DNA of 64,000 nt from NCBI GenBank assembly GCA_031399085.1, contig JANNOQ010000079.1:62001-126000 (forward strand), in the 5' to 3' direction. The stretch comes from R-RK-3 sp031399085 (GTDB taxonomy: Bacteria; Pseudomonadota; Alphaproteobacteria; Rhizobiales; Rhodomicrobiaceae). Of the stretch, positions 53,601 through 62,968 are shown piece by piece (position 1 is the stretch's first letter; every line of letters starts with the position of its first letter). Below the pieces are notes generated by a model, which worked only from the letters and a program-made list of their open reading frames with translations, did no database searches and had not been told where the DNA came from. The position numbers were made by a program, and so were the translations under genes.

Positions 53601-53763
53601 CGTTTTCCGCCGGCGCCTGGAGCATTATCATTCGAGGCGGACGTGCATGGTTCGAGCGCGCGGCCCTCAAAGATGTGATTAGGGCGTGTCATCTTCGCGG
53701 CGTTATGTCTTGGCGTCGGACGGGCCGGAATTGCTCCTGGCCTCGCCACTCCAGGAGAGCACG

Positions 53764-54999
53764 ATGACCGCCAGCTCCGAAAAGATCATGTTTCGCGGCT
53801 CGCAGGGCGATCTCCTCGCCGCGCGCCTTGACCGTCCCGCCGGAAAGCCGAAAGCCACAGCCCTCTTCGCCCACTGTTTTACCTGTTCGAAGGACGTCTT
53901 TGCCGCCTCCCGCATTGCGCGTGAGCTCGCTGATCGTGGCTTTGCGGTGCTTCGCTTCGACTTCACCGGGCTTGGCATGAGCGAGGGCGAGTTCGGCAAC
54001 ACCAATTTCTCGTCCAATGTGCAGGATTTGCTGGCAGCCGCCGATCATCTGCGCTCGCGGGGCCACGCCCCGGACGTTCTCATCGGCCATAGCCTGGGCG
54101 GCGCGGCGGTGCTGGCTACGGCGGGCGACATCCCGGAGGCAAAAGCGGTCGTCACCATCGCGGCGCCTGCTGATGCCATCCACATCATCAACAATTTCGC
54201 CGCGCATCTGGACGAAATTCGCGAGAAGGGCGAGGCCGAGGTGACGCTCGCTGGCCGCCAATTCCGTATCAAGCAGCAATTCCTCGACGACCTCGATGCC
54301 TCAAGCTTCCATCACCGCATCGCCGTGATGCGTAAGGCGCTGCTGATCTTCCACGCACCGACCGACGCGACGGTCGGCATCGAGAATGCCAGCGCGATCT
54401 TTCAGGCCGCCAAGCATCCAAAAAGTTTCATTTCGCTCGACGGCGCGGACCATCTGCTCTCCCGCCGCGAAGACGCGGCCTATGTCGCGGAAGTGCTCAC
54501 CGCTTGGGTGTCGCGCTATGTGACGGCTGAAATGATGCGCGAGGCGGCAGAGATGAATGAAGGCGGCGTGAGCGTTGCCGAGACCGGCGCGGGCAAGTTC
54601 CAGCAGCAAATCAATATCGGGCCGCACCGGTTTTTAGCCGACGAGCCGGTCAATGCCGGCGGGCAGGGAACGGGGCCGACGCCTTACGAACTGGTTGCCG
54701 CCGGGCTTGGCGCGTGCACGGCCATGACGATTCGCCTCTACGCCGAACGCAAGGGCATCCCGCTTGACCATGTCGAGGTGCTGGTCGCGCATGCAAAGCG
54801 GCATATGCAGGATTGCCAGGACTGTGAGAATAACGACGTCGCCCGAATCGACCATTTCGACCGCACCTTGCGCCTCGCCGGCAACCTCACCGAGGACGAC
54901 CGGCAAAAGCTAGCCGCCATCGCCGACCGCTGCCCGGTTCACCGCACGCTGGAGATGGGAGCCCGGGTCGTCACTAAGGTTGAGGCGGCATCTAGCTGA
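53764..54999 (+). CDS. Alpha/beta-hydrolase fused to an OsmC domain
   Basis: 411 residues from the ATG at 53764, preceded by AGGAGAG. The N-terminal hydrolase (about 1-255) shows the nucleophile elbow GHSLGG, HAPTDATVG with the aspartate and DGADHLL with the histidine. The C-terminal OsmC domain (about 270-405) keeps both reactive cysteines: GLGACTAMTIRLYAERK and DRCPVHRTLEMG. OsmC proteins reduce organic hydroperoxides with paired cysteines. The two-domain fusion is known in several proteobacteria as a bifunctional hydrolase/OsmC protein. The hydrolase substrate is unknown. Confidence 0.88.
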   Translation: MTASSEKIMFRGSQGDLLAARLDRPAGKPKATALFAHCFTCSKDVFAASRIARELADRGFAVLRFDFTGLGMSEGEFGNTNFSSNVQDLLAAADHLRSRGHAPDVLIGHSLGGAAVLATAGDIPEAKAVVTIAAPADAIHIINNFAAHLDEIREKGEAEVTLAGRQFRIKQQFLDDLDASSFHHRIAVMRKALLIFHAPTDATVGIENASAIFQAAKHPKSFISLDGADHLLSRREDAAYVAEVLTAWVSRYVTAEMMREAAEMNEGGVSVAETGAGKFQQQINIGPHRFLADEPVNAGGQGTGPTPYELVAAGLGACTAMTIRLYAERKGIPLDHVEVLVAHAKRHMQDCQDCENNDVARIDHFDRTLRLAGNLTEDDRQKLAAIADRCPVHRTLEMGARVVTKVEAASS

Positions 55000-55053
55000 C
55001 GGGGGCGTGGCGCTCCATCTCCGACGACAGAGCGCATTGCTGCGAAGGACGAT

Positions 55054-57498
55054 TTAGGCTCGGATGCGCTCGGATTGAGGGTCGTAAAGCGGTTTGAGAT
55101 GCAGCGTGCATGGCACAAGGGCTGTTGCCACCTCAAGCTCGTAGCGGCCTGACTTCAGATAAGGCGTGTCGAGCCCTGTGGCGTTTCTCACATAGCCGTA
55201 TCCAATCGGCTTTCCGATTGTATGGCCGAAACCGCCGCTGGTGAGCCATCCCACTCTGTCGCCGTTTCGGTAGACCGTTTCCCGCCCGAGCAGGATGATC
55301 GTGGGGTCGTCGACCGTGAAGCCGCAAAGCCGCTTTTTCAGCGGGTTCGCCAACTGAGCCGCGAGCGCGTCCCGCCCGGAAAAGGGCACGTTTCCCTTGA
55401 GTTTCACCGCCCAGCCGAGGCCCGCCTCCAGCGGCGTATGGTCCGGCCCAATGTCCGAGCCCCAGGCACGGTAGCCCTTTTCAAGACGCAGGCTTTCGAT
55501 CGCCCGGTAACCCCCATTGGCGATGCCTAGTGGCGCGCCCGCCGCCATCAGCGCCTCATAGACCGTGCGCGCAAACTCGGTTGGAACATGCAGCTCCCAG
55601 CCAAGTTCGCCGACATAGGTAACCCGTAAAGCCATAACCGGCGCTCCCGCCACCCGCAAATGCCGCATTTGCCCGAACGGACAGGCTGCATTGGAAATGT
55701 CGTCGCGCGTCAGCATTTGCAGGACATCGCGCGCCTGAGGCCCCATCAGGCTTAGCGTGGCATAGGCGGATGTCACGTCTAAAAGGTGAGCGTCGAGTCC
55801 GGTTGGAATATTGCGGCTGATCCAATTGAAGTCACGGGTCGCAAAACCGGTGCCGGTGACGATGTAATAGCGGTCATCAGTAAGGCGCGAGAGAGTGAGG
55901 TCGGCCTCGATGCCGCCGCGCGCGTTCAGCATCTGCGTGTAGATCAGGCTGCCCACGGGACGGCGGACGTCATTGGCGCAGATCCAGGACAACGCCGCTT
56001 CCGCATCCTTGCCGACCATCAGGAATTTGGCGAAGGAGCTTTGGTCGAACAGAGCGACGCGCTCGCGCGTGGCCTTATGCTCGCGCGCGACGGCGTCGAA
56101 CCAATTCGGCCGACCAAAGGTGTAAGCGTCTTCCGCCTTTTCACCTTCAGAGGCGAACCAGTTGGGGCGCTCCCAGCCGAGCTTTTCGCCAAAGCACGCC
56201 CCTTGCGACTTCAACCTGTCGTAAAGCGCAGAGCGCCGCAGTGGTCTGCCGTAGGCATATTCCTCATGCGGCCAGGCCATTGCGTAGTGTTTCGCGTAAG
56301 CCTCCAGAGTGCGCGTCCTGACCCATTCCACGTCGCTGTGCCCGCGCCCGAATCGTCTGATGTCGACCGGCCAAAGATCGTAAGGCGGCTCGCCCCCCGC
56401 CACCCATTCCGCCAGCGCCTTGCCCGCGCCGCCACCGCCGGCGATGCCGAACGCATTAAAGCCCGCGCCGACGAAAAAGCCTCGCAGCTCCGGCGCCTCG
56501 CCAAGGATGAAATTCCCATCCGGGGTGAAGCTTTCCGGGCCGCTGACAAGGTCCTTGACGCCGGCCGTTTCCAGCGACGGAACCCGGGGCAGGGCAAGCT
56601 CCATCAGTTGCTGGAAATGATCCCAGTCGGGCGGCAGAAGCTGATAGTTGAAGTCCGCCGGGATGCCGTCCCGCGCCCATGGCTTGGGGTTCGGCTCATA
56701 GCCCCCCATGACCAGCCCGCCCACCTCTTCCTTATAATAAGTGAGCCGGTCAGGATCGCGCAAAGTCGGCAGATTGGCGGCAACACCTGGGATCGGCTCG
56801 GTGATCATATATTGATGCTCGACCGACACGAGCGGCACATTCACGCCCGCAATGGCGCCGACTTCCCGCGCCCATTGCCCGGCGCAGTTGATCGCCGCCT
56901 CGCAGGTGATGCGCCCCTTTGAGGTGAGCACCGCCGAGACACGGCCGGAGGTGATCTCGAAGCCGGTCACCTCGGTATCCTCAAAAAACCGCGCGCCGTG
57001 CATCCGCGCGCCTTTGGCAAGCGACTGCGTGATATCGGACGGGCTGGCCTGCCCGTCGGTCGGCAGAAGGGCCGCGCCGATGACATCGGAAATGTCCATC
57101 AGCGGCCACAAATTTTGCGCTTCCTTGGGGCTGAGCAGATGCATTTCGAGGCCGAAAGACCGGGCGGTGGTGGCCTGGCGCTTGACCTCGGTCCAACGTT
57201 CCGCCGTGCAAGCCAGACGCAGGCCGCCATTCATTTTCCAGCCGGTCGCGAGGCCGGTCTCCGCTTCGAGCGTGCGATAGAGCGCGACGGAATTGCCCAG
57301 CAACTGCGTGATGCTGGCGCTAGAGCGCAACTGGCCCACCAGCCCGGCCGCGTGGAAGGTGGAGCCGGATGTGAGCTTGTGCCGTTCGATGACGACCGTG
57401 TCCGTCCAGCCGAGCTTGGCCAGATGATAGGCCGTCGACGCCCCGACGATGCCGCCGCCGATGATGACCGCCCTTGCCTGGGTAGGAAATTCCGCCAT
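55054..57498 (-). CDS. Dimethylglycine/sarcosine dehydrogenase-like flavoprotein with GcvT domain
   Basis: 814 residues from the ATG at 57498 (upstream frame discarded). An N-terminal DAO-type FAD domain (VIIGGGIVGASTAYHLAKLGW, ERHKLTSGSTFHAAGLV with the His that links FAD in DMGDH-type enzymes) is followed by the FAO_M linker and, from about residue 430, a GcvT-like folate domain with VRRPVGSLIYTQMLNARGGIEADLTLSRL and ARDVLQMLTRDD, and the GCV_T_C tail. Such enzymes oxidatively remove N-methyl groups and pass the formaldehyde to tetrahydrofolate. It follows the kinase-like gene by 31 bases, forming an operon. Confidence 0.88.
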   Translation of the reverse strand: MAEFPTQARAVIIGGGIVGASTAYHLAKLGWTDTVVIERHKLTSGSTFHAAGLVGQLRSSASITQLLGNSVALYRTLEAETGLATGWKMNGGLRLACTAERWTEVKRQATTARSFGLEMHLLSPKEAQNLWPLMDISDVIGAALLPTDGQASPSDITQSLAKGARMHGARFFEDTEVTGFEITSGRVSAVLTSKGRITCEAAINCAGQWAREVGAIAGVNVPLVSVEHQYMITEPIPGVAANLPTLRDPDRLTYYKEEVGGLVMGGYEPNPKPWARDGIPADFNYQLLPPDWDHFQQLMELALPRVPSLETAGVKDLVSGPESFTPDGNFILGEAPELRGFFVGAGFNAFGIAGGGGAGKALAEWVAGGEPPYDLWPVDIRRFGRGHSDVEWVRTRTLEAYAKHYAMAWPHEEYAYGRPLRRSALYDRLKSQGACFGEKLGWERPNWFASEGEKAEDAYTFGRPNWFDAVAREHKATRERVALFDQSSFAKFLMVGKDAEAALSWICANDVRRPVGSLIYTQMLNARGGIEADLTLSRLTDDRYYIVTGTGFATRDFNWISRNIPTGLDAHLLDVTSAYATLSLMGPQARDVLQMLTRDDISNAACPFGQMRHLRVAGAPVMALRVTYVGELGWELHVPTEFARTVYEALMAAGAPLGIANGGYRAIESLRLEKGYRAWGSDIGPDHTPLEAGLGWAVKLKGNVPFSGRDALAAQLANPLKKRLCGFTVDDPTIILLGRETVYRNGDRVGWLTSGGFGHTIGKPIGYGYVRNATGLDTPYLKSGRYELEVATALVPCTLHLKPLYDPQSERIRA

Positions 57499-57529
57499 GC
57501 CGCCGTTCTCTGCTGATCTTATGAGGGTT

Positions 57530-58459
57530 TTAAATGTCGCCGAATTGGCCCGTGAATGTGGCCAGAGCGGACTCGAACCGGGCAAGATTGTCATTTGTAT
57601 AAGCGACATAGTCGAAGTCGATCGATGAGCGGCTTTCTGAAACGGCGCTCCACAGCGCTTCCCGTAGCAGAGAGGCGCATTTCATCGCATGGAATGCCTT
57701 GACCGTGGCGGCGGCGGGCTCGGCACCGTAATAGCTCATAAGCAGCCACGCGTCATCGTCCGGCCCGAACCCGTTGTTGGATGACAGGTTGGCGAGATCG
57801 AACAGAGGCGAGTTGAACCCCGCATAATCCCAGTCGAGGAGCCACAGCCGGTTTTCATCCGCGAAAAGATTGCCCGGCAGCAGGTCGTTGTGGCCGAAGA
57901 CGATATCGACCGGGCCAACCGCGCGTTCGAGCGCCGCGCCGATGCTTTCCAGACGGGGCAGCGCATCGGCAAGACGCGAGCGATCGGATCGCAGCAGCCC
58001 GACATAGCCGCGATTGACCTGAAACACCCAGAAGATGAGCGCCGGGCCGCGAAAGAATTTCGGAATGTCGCCGTGGCAGCGGCGGATGAGGTCCACGACC
58101 TGATCGCGATAGCGGGGCGAGCGGACTTCCTCCGGCGACAGCGACCGGCCCTCGATGAAACGCGAAACCATGTAGCCCGGCCCGGACGCGACGATCTCCG
58201 GCGAAAGCCCGGCCGCTTCGGCCGCGCGGGCAGCGGCGAGTTCGTTAAAGCGCATCACCCCGTGGTCAGGAATGTCCGCGCCGAGCCGCACGACGGTTCG
58301 CGCACCCGACGCCTCCGTGACGACATAATTCTTATTGGTGATGCCGCCGGCAAGGGCGGCTATCGAAACGGCGTCTTTCCACAACGGGATCGCGCGGATG
58401 CGGTCATGATCGGGGTGGTCGACGATCTCGGAATGCAATGCACCACTCCTGGCGGACAC
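57530..58459 (-). CDS. Choline/ethanolamine kinase-like phosphotransferase
   Basis: 309 residues. The APH/ChoK fold is shown by AGGITNKNYVV near residue 38 (nucleotide loop), FIEGRSLS, the Brenner-type catalytic motif GHNDLLPGN with H189-D192, and LLDWDYAG with metal-binding D209. These match choline kinase-like proteins, which phosphorylate choline, ethanolamine or amino alcohols. It is divergent from the small membrane protein and permease genes, with a 170-base shared upstream region, and is first in an operon with the dimethylglycine-dehydrogenase-like gene. Confidence 0.88.
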   Translation of the reverse strand: MSARSGALHSEIVDHPDHDRIRAIPLWKDAVSIAALAGGITNKNYVVTEASGARTVVRLGADIPDHGVMRFNELAAARAAEAAGLSPEIVASGPGYMVSRFIEGRSLSPEEVRSPRYRDQVVDLIRRCHGDIPKFFRGPALIFWVFQVNRGYVGLLRSDRSRLADALPRLESIGAALERAVGPVDIVFGHNDLLPGNLFADENRLWLLDWDYAGFNSPLFDLANLSSNNGFGPDDDAWLLMSYYGAEPAAATVKAFHAMKCASLLREALWSAVSESRSSIDFDYVAYTNDNLARFESALATFTGQFGDI

Positions 58460-58632
58460 TCTTGGCCATCTACGCTAACCCAGCATGGCCTTGGATGGCA
58501 ACGCCGGGCAGCGCGCTCCCCGATCCTCGTCGACGTGCGCCTGCATATGTGTATGATGAATAAGAGCTTTTCGCCATACTGACGGTCCGGCCATGGCATT
58601 TTCGTAATCCTTGAAGAACTGGCGCGAGGCAA

Positions 58633-58791
58633 ATGAAAGAGGACGAAGCAGCCGAGCTTGAGCGCAGGGTGGCGCTGTTGTCCGATCCGGCTCACCAGGG
58701 CGAGGATTTTGACGCTGCAAGCTGGTTCTGGCTCGTTCTGCTTGGGATCGCGCTGCCGGCCGCCCTCATCGTCTGGGGCGTCCAGCTATGA
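58633..58791 (+). CDS. Small 52-residue single-pass membrane protein coupled to the NCS1 permease
   Basis: An ATG at 58633 with GAGGCAA directly upstream opens a 52-codon frame ending at a TGA at 58789-58791. The protein has an acidic N-terminus MKEDEAAELERRVALL and a single membrane helix WFWLVLLGIALPAALIVWGV near its C-terminus. The last base triplet overlaps the permease ATG (ATGA), so translation is coupled. Short helper subunits of this type accompany several secondary transporters. I know of no named family for it. Confidence 0.75.
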   Translation: MKEDEAAELERRVALLSDPAHQGEDFDAASWFWLVLLGIALPAALIVWGVQL

Positions 58792-60218
58792 CGCTTAGCG
58801 CTGGACAAGCGCCCGAAACCTTACCGCTCGCCGCTGATTTGGACGCCGATAAACAGGCATGGCCATTGCTGCGCGCCGAACGGCGCTGGAGCGCCTGGCA
58901 GCTCTATGTGGCGCTGACGGCGTCAGCGGCGGCAACCTGGTGCTACATCATCGGCGAATATGCCGGCCTTTATCTCAATTTCCCACGCGGCTTCGCGGCC
59001 TTGCTCGCGGGCGGCATGATCGGCATGCTGCTTGCCACGCTGGCCGTGGTCCCGACCTCGATCCGCTTCGGCGTCGATTCGATCGCAACGACCAAACCGC
59101 AATTCGGCAGCAAGGGATGGATCCTTCCCGCGCTGCTGCAGTTTCTGTCGATCATCGGCTGGAATTCGATACTGTTGATTTTCTTCGGCAAATCGGTGGC
59201 GCAGCTTTTCATCGCGCTCGGAATTCTCGAAGAATCGGACACCGCCCCTGTCGTCTCGGGCGCCGCGTTGTTCGCCTGCGCGGTTGTCTTCCTCATTCTG
59301 CTTGGTGGTGCGCGCAACATCGAGCGCATCACAAAAGTCCTCGTGCTGCACATTTTTGCTGGCTTGTGGATGCTGTATCTCCTGGTTTCCACCCGTTGGC
59401 CCGAGCTGGTGGATGCGACGCCGTCGGCCGCGACGCCGGATCGATTTTACAACTTCACCACCGGCATCGAGATCGGCCTCGCCTCGCTGCTCAGCTGGTG
59501 GCCGTATATCGGCGCGATGGTGCGCATGACGCCGACCGGCCGGAATGCGGCGCTGCCGGTCATGCTCGGCATGGGCGCGCCGGTGCCGCTTTTGTCCCTC
59601 ATCGGTTTGGCGGGCGTGCTGGTTTTGCAAAGCTCCGATCCGGCGGAGTGGCTGCGGACGGTCGGCGGCCCGGCTTACGGCATTGTCGCGCTGGTTTTTG
59701 TCGGCGCGGCAAATCTTGGCACGACGACAGCGGGGATTTACGCCTCGGCGATCGGCTTAAGGCATATTCCGGGGCTGGACCGGCTGAGCTGGCCGTGGCT
59801 GCTGGTCATCACCATTGCGCCAGTGGCCTTGGTGGGATTGCTGATCCCGGAGCTGTTCTTTGCCAGCTTTGGAACGTTTCTGGCCTTCATCGCCGTGTGC
59901 TTTGCGCCTTTGTGCGGCATCCAGATCGCCGACTATTATCTGCTTAGACGCGGCAAAATCGACGTGCGGGGGCTGTTCGAGGACAAGCCGGACTCGCCCT
60001 ATCGCTATTGGGGCGGATTTAACATCGCCGCGCTCCTCGCCATGGGCGTAGGGGTTGCGATTTACTTAAGCCTGCTCAATCCCCTTACCTACGAAGCCCG
60101 CTGGCCATATCAATTCGTGACCGCCTCCTTGCCCTCCGCCTTCGGCGCGGCGCTGGTCTATTGGATGCTAACCCGCCTTCTTGTGATCCCGACCGGACGC
60201 GGCGCGTATCGGGAATAG
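58788..60218 (+). CDS. NCS1-family permease (cytosine/purine permease-like)
   Basis: 476 residues, about twelve membrane helices. The start of the core, YVALTASAAATWCYIIGEYAGLYLNFPRGF, and GWNSILLIFFGKSV, GAANLGTTTAGIYASAIGLRHIPGL and LCGIQIADYYLLRRGKID belong to the NCS1 nucleobase-cation symporter family. Known substrates include cytosine, allantoin, hydantoins and thiamine-related compounds. It is preceded by a coupled 52-residue membrane protein and converges with the P450 gene. The neighbourhood suggests an N-containing or N-methylated substrate. Confidence 0.87.
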   Translation: MTLSAGQAPETLPLAADLDADKQAWPLLRAERRWSAWQLYVALTASAAATWCYIIGEYAGLYLNFPRGFAALLAGGMIGMLLATLAVVPTSIRFGVDSIATTKPQFGSKGWILPALLQFLSIIGWNSILLIFFGKSVAQLFIALGILEESDTAPVVSGAALFACAVVFLILLGGARNIERITKVLVLHIFAGLWMLYLLVSTRWPELVDATPSAATPDRFYNFTTGIEIGLASLLSWWPYIGAMVRMTPTGRNAALPVMLGMGAPVPLLSLIGLAGVLVLQSSDPAEWLRTVGGPAYGIVALVFVGAANLGTTTAGIYASAIGLRHIPGLDRLSWPWLLVITIAPVALVGLLIPELFFASFGTFLAFIAVCFAPLCGIQIADYYLLRRGKIDVRGLFEDKPDSPYRYWGGFNIAALLAMGVGVAIYLSLLNPLTYEARWPYQFVTASLPSAFGAALVYWMLTRLLVIPTGRGAYRE

Positions 60219-60277
60219 ACCTTACGCGGCATGGGCAGCCTGGTTATGCGCGCACTGCTGCGTTTTGGCAGCGACAC

Positions 60278-61471
60278 TCACGCCTCCGGACTAAAGGCAA
60301 TCGGCAGGGAGATCGGACCGGTATTGCCGCTGTCGGGGAGCCAGGTTCCGTCGCCCTCCAAGCGCAGATTTTTCAGCCGCGGCGGCAAGACCGTCAGCGC
60401 GACCGCCATGTCGCTGCGCGCGACCGCGTGGCCGAGGCAATGGTGGATGCCGCCGCCGAAGCCGAAATGGCGCGGCCGCTCGGCGGTGATGTCGAAGCCT
60501 GGCGCGAACGTGCCGGGGTCGGTGGCGGACGCCTCCGAAATCAGGTGTATCGTCGTGCCGGATTTGATCGCAAGACCATTATACTCGAAATCCTTGACCG
60601 CCTCGCGCGTCACCCAGGTGATGGTGGGGCGCAAACGCATGATTTCCTCGACTGCCTTGGGCGCCAGCTCCGGCCGCTCGGCCAGCAGCCGCCATTGATC
60701 GGGATGGTCGCAAAACATCGCAATGCCAAGGCCGAGCTGGTTGCGGGTGGTGTCGATACCGGCAAAGATGAGCAAGAGGATCATGTCGCGCAATTCGTCG
60801 TCGGACAGGCGGTCATTCTCCTCGTTCGCCGACACCAGCATCGACATGAAATCGTCGCCGCGCACGCTCCGGCGCTTTGCCACCAGCGCGTCGGCATAGG
60901 CGAACATGCCGAGCGTCGCGGCATCGACACGGGCGGCGTTCTCCTTGAAGGCGACGCCAAGCGCCAAGCCCATATCCGCCGAAAGTTCGTGCAAATGTTC
61001 AGCTTCCTCGAAGGGCAGTCCAAGCAGGAAACAGAGCACGCGGGCGGCGTAAGGATTGGCGAATTCGGCCATGAATTCGCAAGCGCCGCGCTCGGCAAAG
61101 CCGTCCGCAAGCTCCGCCGCTATGGCCTCGAAATCGGGGCGCATCGCCTCGACCAGGCTGGGCGAGAAGGCCGGGTTGACCAGCCGCCGCAAGCGGGCAT
61201 GGTCCGCCCCCTCCTTGACCAGCAAAGTACGGCCCCACCAATCGGAGAAAACCCCGGTGACGTCATTATGCGCCGGCCAGGCATGGCTGCCCTGGCGCAA
61301 ACTTTTGTTGAGCAGAAGATTGCGCATATCCGGATAGCGCAAAACCGCGATGCCGTAGGGGGTTCGCGCATACCAGCTTTTCTCGCGCGCGGCCTTCACG
61401 GCCTCGGACCGGATCGACAAGGCCGGATCGGCCAGATTGATGAAGGGCGCGGCTTCCAGCGTTTCCGGCAT
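60278..61471 (-). CDS. Cytochrome P450
   Basis: 397 residues, soluble bacterial type. The I helix motif AGIDTT is at 237-242, the ExxR pair at E276/R279, and the heme-ligand loop FGFGGGIHHCLGHAVAR puts Cys345 as axial ligand. HARLRRLVNPAFSP is the C-helix motif. No ferredoxin or reductase gene is in the window, so electron partners are elsewhere. It is the last gene of an operon with two glutamine-synthetase-like genes (24-base gap). Oxidative demethylation or hydroxylation of the imported compound is a plausible role. Confidence 0.94.
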   Translation of the reverse strand: MPETLEAAPFINLADPALSIRSEAVKAAREKSWYARTPYGIAVLRYPDMRNLLLNKSLRQGSHAWPAHNDVTGVFSDWWGRTLLVKEGADHARLRRLVNPAFSPSLVEAMRPDFEAIAAELADGFAERGACEFMAEFANPYAARVLCFLLGLPFEEAEHLHELSADMGLALGVAFKENAARVDAATLGMFAYADALVAKRRSVRGDDFMSMLVSANEENDRLSDDELRDMILLLIFAGIDTTRNQLGLGIAMFCDHPDQWRLLAERPELAPKAVEEIMRLRPTITWVTREAVKDFEYNGLAIKSGTTIHLISEASATDPGTFAPGFDITAERPRHFGFGGGIHHCLGHAVARSDMAVALTVLPPRLKNLRLEGDGTWLPDSGNTGPISLPIAFSPEA

Positions 61472-61495
61472 GGCGGTCCTCGTCGAACGATGCGA

Positions 61496-62968
61496 TTACG
61501 GCAGGCAGTCGAGATAGTTTTCCACGTCGAAATTCGAAACGGTGGCGTTGAAGCGCTCCCATTCGTCAGTTTTATACTCATGGTAGAGGCGGAACATCTC
61601 GCCGGGCATGGCGGATTTGATCACTTCGTCCTTGGCCAATTCCTCCAAGGCATGGCCAAGAGTCATCGGCAATTTTTTCACCTGCTTGCCCGCCTCCATC
61701 GCCGCATAGATGTTGCGCTCCTCCGGCGGGCCGGGATCGAGATTGCGCTTGATGCCGTCATCGGCCGCCTTGATGATGGCGCTGGCCATCAGATAAGGGT
61801 TCACCATGGAATCGACCGCGCGGTACTCGAAGCGGCCGGGGGCGGAAATGCGCAGGCCCGTCGTGCGGTTCTGAAAGCCCCAATCGGCAAAGACCGGCGC
61901 CCAGAAGCCGGTGTCCCAAAGGCGGCGATAGGAATTCACCGTCGAGCAGCCGATGGCGGTGAGCGCGTAAAGATGCTCGACGATGCCGGCGATGACCTGC
62001 TTGCCGACCTTGCCTGGCATTTGCACATCGTCGCCCTCGGGCATGAAGGTGTTTTCGCCGCCGTCCAGATGAGCAAAGACATCCCCGATCGCGGCATATT
62101 TGGCCTGGCCGAGCTTTTTCTGCACGGTCTCGCCGCCATGCCAGAAGCTGATATTATGATGGCAGCCCGAGGCCGAGACGCCCATGAATGGCTTCGACAT
62201 GAAGCAGGCGATCAGATTGTGCTCGCGCGCCACCTGTGCGCAGATCTGCCGGTAGGTCGTCAGCCGGTCAGCGGTGCGCATCGGGTCGTCGAAGGCAAAG
62301 TTGAGTTCGAGCTGGCCCGGCGCATCCTCATGATCGCCCTGGATCATGTCGAGCCCCATGGCGCGCGAATAGTCGATCACTTTCAAATAGACCGGCCGCA
62401 GGCTTTCGAACTGGTCGATGTGATAGCAATAGGCCTTGGAGAAACCGCCATCCGGCTTGCCGTCTTCGCCGCGCTTCAACCACATCATTTCCGGCTCGGT
62501 GCCGTGGCGCATATGCAGCCCATTATGCTCGGCCTGGAATTGGTCGTGGATGCGGCGCAGATTGCCACGGCAATCCGAGGTGAGAAACGCGCCGGGTGCC
62601 TGGCGCTCCTCGCGATTGCGGAACAGCGTGCAGAAGACGCGCGCGACACGCTTGTCCCACGGCAATTGGCAGAAGGTTTCCGGCTCTGGAATGCCGACCA
62701 ATTCCGCCGCCTCGGGGCCGTAGCCCATATATTGGCCGTGCCGGTTGAGGAACAGATTGACCGTCGCGCCGTAAACGAGCTGAAAGCCCTTCGCCGCGAC
62801 GCTCTCCCAATGGTCGGCCGGGATGCCTTTGCCGCAAATGCGGCCGGTGATCGACACGAATTGCAGGTAGATATAGTCGATGCCCAGCTCGTTGATGAGC
62901 TTGCGCACCTCGGCGACTTTCGCGTCACGGCCGGACGCGTCCACGAAGGCTTCAATATCGGTCATCAT
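61496..62968 (-). CDS. Glutamine-synthetase-like amide ligase (first of two)
   Basis: 490 residues from an ATG at 62968 overlapping the upstream stop; 62965 would also work. It has the GS N-terminal fold (DYIYLQFVSITGRICGKGIP) and catalytic motifs: GTEPEMMW for the ExE metal site, GDHEDAPGQLELNF, GCHHNISFW with the metal-binding His, and GRFEYRAVDSMVNPYLMASAI. Such GS-like ligases attach an amine to a glutamate gamma-carboxyl using ATP; the amine may be ammonia, a polyamine, methylamine or an amino alcohol. The length is close to other GS-III-like ligases, and no adenylylation tyrosine motif is obvious. Confidence 0.88.
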   Translation of the reverse strand: MMTDIEAFVDASGRDAKVAEVRKLINELGIDYIYLQFVSITGRICGKGIPADHWESVAAKGFQLVYGATVNLFLNRHGQYMGYGPEAAELVGIPEPETFCQLPWDKRVARVFCTLFRNREERQAPGAFLTSDCRGNLRRIHDQFQAEHNGLHMRHGTEPEMMWLKRGEDGKPDGGFSKAYCYHIDQFESLRPVYLKVIDYSRAMGLDMIQGDHEDAPGQLELNFAFDDPMRTADRLTTYRQICAQVAREHNLIACFMSKPFMGVSASGCHHNISFWHGGETVQKKLGQAKYAAIGDVFAHLDGGENTFMPEGDDVQMPGKVGKQVIAGIVEHLYALTAIGCSTVNSYRRLWDTGFWAPVFADWGFQNRTTGLRISAPGRFEYRAVDSMVNPYLMASAIIKAADDGIKRNLDPGPPEERNIYAAMEAGKQVKKLPMTLGHALEELAKDEVIKSAMPGEMFRLYHEYKTDEWERFNATVSNFDVENYLDCLP

